12,405 nt of DNA from Bacteroidota bacterium (GTDB lineage Bacteria; Bacteroidota; Bacteroidia; Flavobacteriales; Flavobacteriaceae), in assembly GCA_009936675.1 (NCBI GenBank), contig JAACDY010000153.1:1-12405 (forward strand), given 5' to 3'. Under the pieces are notes generated by a model that was not told where the DNA came from, did not search any database, and saw only the letters and a list, made by a program, of their open reading frames with translations. Position numbers and translations under genes: made by a program. Of the stretch, positions 6,708-12,405 are shown piece after piece; positions within the stretch are counted from its first letter, which is position 1, and every line of letters begins with the position of its first letter.

Positions 6708-8528
6708 ATGAATTATTTTTTTAAAATACTTCGGTTTGGGATACCCTACAAGCGGTTTGCATTTCTGAATATATTCTTTAATGTACTCTATGCCATTTTT
6801 AGTGCACTGGCCTATGTGTCCATGATACCCATGATGCAAATCCTCTTCGGAACTACCCCCAAAACTACCGTCCCTCCAACCTACCAAGGGATAGGCCAAA
6901 TCAAAAACTACCTAGAAGGTTTTTTCAATTACAAAATCACCCAATACATGGATCAAGACAGTGGAAAGGCACTGATCTTCGTAATTGGGATCATCATCAG
7001 CTTGTTTTTTCTGAAAAACATCTTTAACTATTTGGCCATGTTTTTCATCACTTTTCTCAGAAATGGTGTGCTGAAAGATTTGCGAAATGAGTTGTATCAA
7101 AAGACCACAACCTTACCTTTGTATTTCTTCTCAGAAAAGAAAAAAGGAGACCTCATGGCTCGGATTTCCCCTGACGTTTTGGAACTTCAACATTCTTTTT
7201 TATCTATTTTGGAGTTGATCGTTAGGGACCCACTGACCATTATTTTTTCACTGATCGTCATGTTCAGTTTCAGTGTAAAACTGACCCTTTTTGTACTGAT
7301 TTTTATCCCTGTATCCGGTGGAATTATCTCCCAAATTGGCAAATCCTTAAAGCGAAAATCGGATAGCGTTCAAAAAGAACAAGGGGAATTTTTATCCCTA
7401 TTGGAGGAAACCTTAGGAGGGATTAAAATCATCAAAGCCTTTAGTGCCGAAAATACTTTTGTCAAAAAATTCAAACAGTCAACGGGTCGGTTTTTTGATT
7501 TTTCAAATAAGCTTTTAAACCGACAAAACCTTGCCTCACCCGTCAGTGAGTTTTTGGGAATTGTGGTCATCAGTATATTGTTGTGGTACGGGGGAAAAAT
7601 GGTTTTGATCGATCAAACCCTAAACGGTGCCATCTTTTTATCCTATTTGGGATTGGCATATAATATTTTGACGCCTGCAAAAGGGATCAGCAAGGCTTAT
7701 TATAGTGTTAAAAAAGGGGATGCTGCTGCACTGCGGATAATGGAAATTCTCGAGGCACAAGACGACATGGAGGATGTGAAAGATGCCGTTGATATTAAAT
7801 CGCTGGAAAAAGAAATTATATTTAATAAGGTTTCCTTTTCTTACGATCAAACCCCCGTATTAGAGGATTTTTCACTCAAAATCGAAAAAGGGCAAACCGT
7901 GGCTCTTGTTGGACCTTCGGGAAGCGGAAAAACCACTTTGGCCAATTTACTCAATCGGTTTTATGACATTGACAAAGGCAGTTTGACTTTGGATGGTACA
8001 CCCATAGATGTAGTAAAGAAGAAATCTCTGTATGGACTTACTGGAATGGTAACTCAGGACTCAATTTTGTTCAATGACAGCGTGAGAAACAACATTGCCC
8101 TGGGGAATCCCAAAGCTACACTTGAGCAAATCAAAGAAGCCGCCAAAATTGCAAATGCCACCGAATTTATCGAAAAATTGGAAAAGGGATATGACAGCAT
8201 CATCGGTGAGGGTGGAAATAAACTTTCGGGGGGACAAAAACAAAGATTGTCTATTGCCCGGGCCATTTTGAAAGATCCAGATATTTTAATCTTGGACGAG
8301 GCCACCTCCGCATTGGACACCGGATCGGAGAAAATGGTGCAAGAGGCGTTGGAAAACTTGATGAAAAACAGAACCTCACTCGTCATTGCCCACCGACTTT
8401 CGACCATCCAAAAAGCCGACTTGATTGTAGTACTCAACCACGGTAAAGTCGTTGAAACAGGAACACATTCGGAACTTTTAGCAAAAAAGGCCGTCTATAA
8501 AAACTTGGTTGAATTGCAAACTTTGTAG
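6708..8528 (+). CDS. MsbA-like ABC exporter, fused membrane and ATPase domains
   Basis: This is a 606-residue half-transporter that would work as a homodimer in the inner membrane. The membrane domain fills the first ~340 residues, with hydrophobic blocks near 17-48, 88-115, 176-207 and 286-323. The ATPase domain has Walker A GPSGSGKTT (402-410), signature LSGGQKQR (from 506), Walker B with D530 and E531 (LILDEATSALD) and the switch histidine H562 (AHRLST). All catalytic residues are intact. Architecture and length fit the lipid A/glycolipid flippase and multidrug exporter group. The gene has zero spacing from the sugar-phosphate mutase and follows a polyprenyl-sugar transferase, which favours an envelope lipid or glycan substrate, but a drug exporter cannot be excluded. 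A 49-bp AT-rich gap separates it from the sigma factor gene. Confidence 0.93.
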   Translation: MNYFFKILRFGIPYKRFAFLNIFFNVLYAIFSALAYVSMIPMMQILFGTTPKTTVPPTYQGIGQIKNYLEGFFNYKITQYMDQDSGKALIFVIGIIISLFFLKNIFNYLAMFFITFLRNGVLKDLRNELYQKTTTLPLYFFSEKKKGDLMARISPDVLELQHSFLSILELIVRDPLTIIFSLIVMFSFSVKLTLFVLIFIPVSGGIISQIGKSLKRKSDSVQKEQGEFLSLLEETLGGIKIIKAFSAENTFVKKFKQSTGRFFDFSNKLLNRQNLASPVSEFLGIVVISILLWYGGKMVLIDQTLNGAIFLSYLGLAYNILTPAKGISKAYYSVKKGDAAALRIMEILEAQDDMEDVKDAVDIKSLEKEIIFNKVSFSYDQTPVLEDFSLKIEKGQTVALVGPSGSGKTTLANLLNRFYDIDKGSLTLDGTPIDVVKKKSLYGLTGMVTQDSILFNDSVRNNIALGNPKATLEQIKEAAKIANATEFIEKLEKGYDSIIGEGGNKLSGGQKQRLSIARAILKDPDILILDEATSALDTGSEKMVQEALENLMKNRTSLVIAHRLSTIQKADLIVVLNHGKVVETGTHSELLAKKAVYKNLVELQTL

Positions 8529-8562
8529 GATATCGATTAAACTTTTTTTAAAAAAAATAATC

Positions 8563-8568
8563 AAAGGA
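8563..8568 (+). promoter_or_regulatory. Ribosome binding site that supports a TTG start
   Basis: AAAGGA lies 9 bases before the TTG at 8578. Shine-Dalgarno sites are rare in this window, so this one helps fix the non-ATG start of the sigma factor gene. Confidence 0.5.
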
Positions 8569-8577
8569 TAAAATACT

Positions 8578-9117
8578 TTGGAACAACAGAATCAATTCAT
8601 AAAAGCACTGTCATCTCCTGAGACCCAAGAGATTGCTTTTAAAAAATTGCTTGCTGATTACAAAGAACGGCTCTACTGGCACATCAGAAAAATTGTGATT
8701 GACCACGAGGATGCCGATGATGTATTACAAAATACCTTTATTAAGGTTTTTGAAAATATAAGTAAATTCAAGGGTAATAGCAATATATACACTTGGATGT
8801 ACAGAATCGCCACCCACGAATCATTGAATTTCTTGGGAAAAAAGTCGAGACAGTTGGGCATATCCAACGAAGAATTGATCGAAAAACAGGTTGCAAATCT
8901 AGAAACGGATGTTTTTTTTGATGGAGATGAAATGCAGTTGAAATTACAGAAAATCATTGCCACACTTCCCGAAAAACAGCGTTTGGTTTTTAATATGAGG
9001 TATTTTGAAGAGATGAAATACGAGAAAATGTCGGAAATTTTGGAGACCTCTGTGGGAGGTTTAAAGGCTTCCTACCACCATGCTGTAAAGAAAATTAAAA
9101 ATAAAATCAATGAGTAG
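8578..9117 (+). CDS. ECF-family RNA polymerase sigma factor (TTG start)
   Basis: This 179-residue group 4 sigma factor directs RNA polymerase to a specific promoter set, usually in response to a cell-envelope signal. Region 2 (about 20-92) has the core-binding helix EDADDVLQNTFIKVF and the -10 recognition stretch TWMYRIATHESLNF. Region 4 (about 126-176) has LPEKQRLVFNMRYFE and the helix-turn-helix ending in SVGGLKASYHHAVKK. The start must be the TTG at 8578: an in-frame TAA stands at 8569-8571, the first internal ATG lies inside region 2, and AAAGGA precedes the TTG at good spacing. The gene overlaps the next by 8 bp (or abuts it if the second ATG there is used), forming a trio with a membrane protein and an exported sensor-like protein. 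I found no clear promoter in the 49-bp gap, so it may be read through from the exporter gene or be self-regulated. Confidence 0.92.
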   Translation: MEQQNQFIKALSSPETQEIAFKKLLADYKERLYWHIRKIVIDHEDADDVLQNTFIKVFENISKFKGNSNIYTWMYRIATHESLNFLGKKSRQLGISNEELIEKQVANLETDVFFDGDEMQLKLQKIIATLPEKQRLVFNMRYFEEMKYEKMSEILETSVGGLKASYHHAVKKIKNKINE

Positions 9118-9580
9118 AATGGATAAAAAATCGCCTTTTAAAGTCCCTGATGGCTATTTTGATCATTTTGATAAAAAATTGGCTCATAAAATTGATGCTA
9201 TTAACCCCAATAGCGGTTATAGAATCCCCCTTGATTATTTTCAAAAGATTGAAAATCAAATACTCGGACGTATTGATTACCCCAAGCAGAAATCCCTTTC
9301 TTATTGGAGTTACACATGGAAAGCAATGGCTGCGGCCTGTATGGTTGCCCTTTTTTATTTTAACGAAACAAATGCTGTTGATCAAAACGAGCTAGCCGAA
9401 TTTTTTATTGAAGATTATCTTACCACCAATACCACCTACGAAATCGCCGATCATTCTGATTATTATTTTGAGTTTGGAAATTTTATCGAAAATTATGAGT
9501 CCATTGGCATAGACGATGCTTTGGAAATTAGATTATACGGAGAGACTCCTACAAATTTAAATTTGTTTGATGATGAATAG
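9110..9580 (+). CDS. Single-pass membrane protein, putative anti-sigma factor
   Basis: This 156-residue protein has no catalytic motif that I recognise. About 66 cytoplasmic residues come first, then one membrane segment (about 69-86, WKAMAAACMVALFYF core), then a strongly acidic tail of about 70 residues that would face the periplasm. The cytoplasmic part holds two aligned 20-residue copies of a motif, F10-D29 and Y37-D56, sharing P-x-x-Y-F and a final I-D. There is no zinc-binding HxxxCxxC anti-sigma motif. Overlap with the sigma gene upstream and with the exported sensor-like gene downstream (8 bp at the chosen start) suggests that it holds the sigma factor at the membrane. Similar FKVPxxYF proteins follow ECF sigma genes in Bacteroidota, as I recall. 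The start could instead be the ATG at 9119, 1 bp after the sigma stop. The role is inferred from position and topology. Confidence 0.72.
   Translation: MSRMDKKSPFKVPDGYFDHFDKKLAHKIDAINPNSGYRIPLDYFQKIENQILGRIDYPKQKSLSYWSYTWKAMAAACMVALFYFNETNAVDQNELAEFFIEDYLTTNTTYEIADHSDYYFEFGNFIENYESIGIDDALEIRLYGETPTNLNLFDDE
9173..9277 (+). repeat. Region encoding the duplicated 20-residue motif in the putative anti-sigma protein
   Basis: Residues 10-29 and 37-56 of the membrane protein align without gaps. Shared identical positions are Pro (4th), Tyr-Phe (7th-8th) and Ile-Asp (19th-20th); most hydrophobic and acidic positions between them are conservatively matched. The copies are 7 residues apart. The DNA copies have diverged, so this is an old protein-level repeat, not a recent DNA duplication. 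Confidence 0.5.
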
Positions 9581-10025
9581 ATTATTAATAATTGCGTTGT
9601 TGTTGGTTTCAAACAACAGCTTCGGACAAAAAAGTAAAATGAGTTTTGAAAGACTCAAAGCCCTCAAGATGAGTTACATAACGGAAAGAATAGGTTTGAC
9701 TGAAGCGGAGGAGTCTGTCTTTTGGGAAATCTATGATCAATACGAGAAAAGGATCTTTGATGATTGTAGAATTAATATTAAAAACCTGAGGAAAACTTAT
9801 ATGAAGTCTAAAGACATTATGAATAACGACAAGGCTTTGGAGATGATTAAAAAAATCAATGCGCTGGAACAACATGCCCTTCAACTGAAAGTAGAACGAG
9901 ACAAATCGCTACTTGAGAAATTTTCAGCCGTCAAAATTCTAAAAATGCATCATGCGGAATACCATTTTAACCGCGAAATGGTTTACAAAATGAGAAAAAA
10001 GCAAGAGGATCCCAAAAACAATTAA
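9573..10025 (+). CDS. Exported CpxP/Spy-like protein, 'sensor of ECF-type sigma factor' family
   Basis: This 150-residue protein has a Sec signal peptide: MNRLL, a hydrophobic core, and likely cleavage before Q19 in SNNSFG-Q, the usual Bacteroidota pattern. The mature protein is mainly helical and highly charged, with the motif IGLTEAEESVFWEIYDQYEKR (residues near 39-59), which resembles the LTxxQ/LTxxE element of periplasmic CpxP, Spy and CnrX-type sensors. Rows of lysine and glutamate near 60-120 suggest long amphipathic helices. It is the third gene of the sigma trio and overlaps the membrane protein gene's end by 8 bp, so it likely senses an envelope or metal condition and acts through that membrane protein. 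The ATG at 9570 is an equally possible start, one residue longer. The signal it senses is unknown; no metal-binding histidine/cysteine cluster stands out beyond the late HH...H residues. Confidence 0.75.
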   Translation: MNRLLIIALLLVSNNSFGQKSKMSFERLKALKMSYITERIGLTEAEESVFWEIYDQYEKRIFDDCRINIKNLRKTYMKSKDIMNNDKALEMIKKINALEQHALQLKVERDKSLLEKFSAVKILKMHHAEYHFNREMVYKMRKKQEDPKNN

Positions 10026-10033
10026 TATAGGCT

Positions 10034-10041
10034 TAGTTTTG
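10034..10041 (+). promoter_or_regulatory. Bacteroidota -7 box before the RNA methyltransferase gene
   Basis: TAGTTTTG matches TAnnTTTG and ends only 8 bases before the ATG at 10050. The transcript start would fall at or a few bases before the start codon, implying a leaderless or nearly leaderless mRNA. No -33 TTTG is seen at the expected distance. Confidence 0.45.
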
Positions 10042-10049
10042 CGTACTGT

Positions 10050-11261
10050 ATGAAATTACACCGCAACATTGCCTTGGGTATCATCTCTGGATTGGAGAAA
10101 ACGCTGATCGAAAAACACCCAGCGGCCAATGTCATCAAAAGGCTTCTCAAAAGTAATATGGGTTGGGGATCCAGAGATCGAAGAAATATCGCTCAAGCGT
10201 TCTATGATATCATCCGTCAAAAAAGATTTTTTCATGCCCTTAGCGGATTAGAAAATGAGTCCGTTAATTTATGGAATCTTCTTGGGTGTTGGATGGTAAT
10301 CAATGATTTTCCACTCCCGGAATGGGTCGAGTTCAATAATCTGAATATTGAAGAAATCAAGACCAAAGCCCCGATTTTGATGCGAGACAGAAAATACAAA
10401 CATTCTATCCCCGATTGGCTGGATCAAATGGCTGTGGAAGCTTTTGGAGCAGAAGTTTGGGAAAAAGAAATCGCATCACTCAATACGCCTTCAAATTTGG
10501 TGGTCAGGGTCAATACCCTTGTAACTTCCGTCCAAAAGCTAAAAGATATACTGGAAAAAAAATACAACATCAACACCCGTACTGTTCCCAACTCTCCCCG
10601 TGCGTTGATATTTGAAAAAAATCAATCGCTTCAAAGTATAAGGGAATACCGAGAAGGTTGGTTTGAAGTTCAAGATGTCAATTCACAGAAAATCAGTCCT
10701 TGGTTAAAACCTGAATCGGGTAAATATTATATTGATGCTTGTGCTGGTGCAGGAGGAAAAAGTTTGCACTTGGCCGATATGACAAAGGATGCTGCCAAGA
10801 TAATGGCCTTGGACATTTAGCCTGCCAAACTGGATGAACTGCGGAAAAGGTGTTACCGAAACAAGATCGGGTCTGTACAAACAGCGAATGTTGATGATGA
10901 AGAAATTTTAAAAACCATCGAACCCAATGCCGATGGTGTTTTGATCGATGCCCCTTGCAGCGGTTTGGGCGTTCTAAAAAGAAACCCCGATGCCAAGTGG
11001 AGCATAACTCCCGAGCGATTGACAGCTATATTGGAAACTCAAGAAAGAATCCTTCAAACCTATGCCCCTATGGTCAAAAAAGGGGGATATTTGGTTTATG
11101 CCACTTGCTCTATTTTACCACAAGAAAACAGGCTTCAAATTGATCAATTTCTCAATAGCCTACTGGGATCACAATTTGAATTGGAAAAAGAACACACTTA
11201 TTTTTCTCATTTAACAGGTTTTGATGGGTTTTACTGTGCACGATTGATCAAAAAAATGTGA
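10050..11261 (+). pseudogene. RsmB/NOP2-family RNA m5C methyltransferase interrupted by an in-frame TAG
   Basis: The full frame has 404 codons including the final TGA and would encode a SAM-dependent cytosine-5 methyltransferase acting on rRNA or tRNA. The first 256 codons carry an N-terminal RNA-binding part and SAM motif I, DACAGAGGKS (229-238). A TAG at 10818-10820 then stops translation straight after ALDI. The same frame continues undamaged for 146 codons with motif IV DAPCSGLG (C303) and motif VI YATCSILPQEN (C353, counting the TAG as residue 257), the two cysteines needed for catalysis and product release. The truncated 256-residue product would bind SAM but could not methylate. Nothing else is decayed, so the change is very recent, is a sequence error, or is read through. 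The ATG at 10050 fits the family start MKLHRNIA. Confidence 0.85.
10818..10820 (+). other. Amber codon inside the RNA methyltransferase frame
   Basis: The codons around it read GAC ATT TAG CCT GCC AAA CTG GAT GAA, so the family's sequence ALDI-x-PAKLDEL continues across it in frame. One substitution from CAG, GAG, AAG, TGG, TAC or TAT would explain it. No base is inserted or lost. Confidence 0.9.
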
Positions 11262-11326
11262 ATAAAATGCTGAAAAGTTATTGACTCGATCTTCAATTTG
11301 GTGGGGTCAGAATCATTGGAAAAAAT

Positions 11327-11334
11327 TATTTTTG
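11327..11334 (+). promoter_or_regulatory. Bacteroidota -7 box before purL
   Basis: TATTTTTG matches TAnnTTTG and ends 19 bases before the ATG at 11354. A TTTG at 11297-11300 lies 26 bp upstream, longer than the usual 19-21 bp spacing, so the -33 element is uncertain. The rest of the 92-bp gap shows no riboswitch-like (purine aptamer) pairing or clear terminator. Confidence 0.45.
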
Positions 11335-11353
11335 AATTAACAAAAATCGATTG

Positions 11354-12405
11354 ATGATTTACTTTTTTGGCAATCCAGCCCAGAGCCTCTACGCAGTTCA
11401 AACCTCACAAAACTTAGACGCTACCACTCAAGAAAAATTAGTTTGGCTTTTCGGCAACCAAACATCAATTGACCAAGAAAATGTAGAAGGCAGTTTCGTT
11501 GGCCCTCGTGCTACAATGATCACCCCTTGGAGTACCAATGCGGTTGAGATCACACAAAACATGGATATCAAAGGCATCTCCAGAATAGAGATGTTTGTTG
11601 CAAAAAATGCTGGAGAGGAATTTGATCCGATGCTGTACGAAGTATACGAAGAGCTGAATCAAACTATTTTTAACATCCATATTACCCCAGAGCCAGTAAA
11701 TAATATTACTGATATTGAAGCCTATAATCAAAGTGAAGGTCTGGCCTTAAACAAAAAGGAAGTCGCCTATTTGGAGGAGCTATCTGAGCGATTAGGTCGT
11801 CCGTTAACCGATTCAGAAGTATTCGGTTTTTCTCAAGTCAACTCGGAGCATTGTCGACATAAAATCTTTAATGGCCGATTTGTAATCGATGGAGCAGAAC
11901 AAGAAGAAAGCTTGTTCCAGATGATCAAAAAAACTTCCAAAACCAACCCCAACAGTATTGTATCGGCATACAAAGACAATGTAGCTTTTGTTTCTGGTCC
12001 GGAAATAGAACAGTTTGCTCCAAAAGACGGGTCTATTCCCAGTGTTTATGAAACCAATAAAATAAAGAGTATTATCTCTCTTAAGGCAGAAACTCATAAT
12101 TTTCCGACCACAGTTGAACCATTCAATGGAGCTGCAACAGGCTCGGGGGGAGAAATTCGCGACCGTCTTGCTGGAGGTCAGGGCTCTCTGCCATTGGCAG
12201 GAACGGCTGTTTACATGACCCCCTACTCCAGAGTTTCAGCCAATCGGAAGTGGGAAGAAGGTTTTCCTGAGCGAAAATGGTTGTATCAAACTCCATTGGA
12301 TTTACTGATCAAAGCCTCCAACGGGGCCTCAGATTTTGGGAATAAATTTGGACAACCACTCATTTCGGGCTCGGTTTTAACTTTTGAACATCAGGAAAAA
12401 GATCA
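11354..12405 (+). CDS. purL: Phosphoribosylformylglycinamidine synthase, large single-chain form (N-terminal part)
   Basis: This enzyme converts FGAR, glutamine and ATP to FGAM in the fourth step of purine synthesis in the cytoplasm. The window holds 350 codons plus two bases; the full-length family member has about 1200 residues, so the glutaminase end is off the right edge. The N-terminal domain begins MIYFFGNP and includes FVGPRATMITPWSTNAVEI. The linker has SQVNSEHCRHKIFNG (from residue 160) with the family-typical EHCRH. The first ATPase domain has KAETHNFPTTVEPF (from 244) followed by GAATGSGGEIRD, the Mg/ATP-binding stretch. The N-terminal domain joined directly to these segments identifies the fused large PurL, not the PurLQS split type. 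ATG 11354 is the first possible start and matches the family. A -7 box at 11327-11334 suggests its own promoter. Confidence 0.97.
   Translation, partial: MIYFFGNPAQSLYAVQTSQNLDATTQEKLVWLFGNQTSIDQENVEGSFVGPRATMITPWSTNAVEITQNMDIKGISRIEMFVAKNAGEEFDPMLYEVYEELNQTIFNIHITPEPVNNITDIEAYNQSEGLALNKKEVAYLEELSERLGRPLTDSEVFGFSQVNSEHCRHKIFNGRFVIDGAEQEESLFQMIKKTSKTNPNSIVSAYKDNVAFVSGPEIEQFAPKDGSIPSVYETNKIKSIISLKAETHNFPTTVEPFNGAATGSGGEIRDRLAGGQGSLPLAGTAVYMTPYSRVSANRKWEEGFPERKWLYQTPLDLLIKASNGASDFGNKFGQPLISGSVLTFEHQEKD

Noticed and set aside
8543..8557. T7/A8 palindrome as a terminator between the exporter and sigma genes
   Set aside because: A pure A/T self-complement with no loop and no G/C pairs would be unstable; it is more likely just AT-rich spacer.
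10800..10840. Frameshift as the cause of the methyltransferase break
   Set aside because: Codons on both sides of the TAG are in one continuous frame and match the family without a gap.
10821..11261. Downstream half of the methyltransferase as a separate gene
   Set aside because: It is in the same frame as the upstream half, has no good start or RBS, and holds only the C-terminal motifs of one known fold.
11297..11334. TTTG at 11297 paired with TATTTTTG as a full purL promoter
   Set aside because: The 26-bp spacer is longer than the 19-21 bp consensus, so only the -7 box is reported.
11262..11353. Purine riboswitch in the purL leader
   Set aside because: I could not pair a three-way junction, and the leader expected from the -7 box is only about 12-16 nt.

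Overview
The window looks like ordinary chromosomal DNA of a Bacteroidota bacterium, most likely a member of the Flavobacteriia. This rests on several things seen in the sequence: gaps between genes carry the phylum's -7 promoter box (TAnnTTTG), SD-like sites are scarce, L31 is the zinc-free type B form, there is a DUF4199 protein, and a sigma-factor cassette ends in a CpxP-like 'sensor of ECF-type sigma factor'. I saw no tRNA, rRNA, CRISPR array, insertion sequence, integrase or phage gene. No stretch longer than about 105 bases lacks a gene.

Layout. The left edge probably holds the last codons of a + strand gene that converges with mtaB (- strand, tRNA ms2t6A synthesis). A divergent gap separates mtaB from a lone lipoprotein of the oligopeptide-binding family (+). 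That gene converges on rpmE2 (- strand, ribosomal protein L31), and the two share a hairpin terminator that contains the lipoprotein gene's stop codon. From 3496 to the end everything is on the + strand. First come a four-helix DUF4199 membrane protein, a membrane-anchored family 2 glycosyltransferase, a phosphoglucomutase/phosphomannomutase-type enzyme and an MsbA-like ABC exporter. Next is a tightly overlapping trio: ECF sigma factor, single-pass membrane protein and exported sensor-like protein. The window ends with an RsmB/NOP2-family RNA methyltransferase and the first 350 codons of purL.

How the genes fit together. The glycosyltransferase, sugar-phosphate mutase and exporter are packed like an operon (8-bp overlap, then a 0-bp gap) and fit supply, lipid loading and export of an envelope glycan or lipid. 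The sigma trio follows after 49 bp and is built like a cell-surface signalling module. Its middle protein carries two matching 20-residue motifs in the cytoplasmic part, a good candidate for the sigma-binding region.

The clearest anomaly is in the RNA methyltransferase gene. An in-frame TAG (10818-10820) sits just after the SAM-binding motif and before both catalytic cysteines, while the reading frame downstream is undamaged. This points to a very recent nonsense mutation or a single-base sequence error. I found no convincing undescribed multi-gene system. The strongest candidates for follow-up are the amber codon and the duplicated motif in the putative anti-sigma protein.
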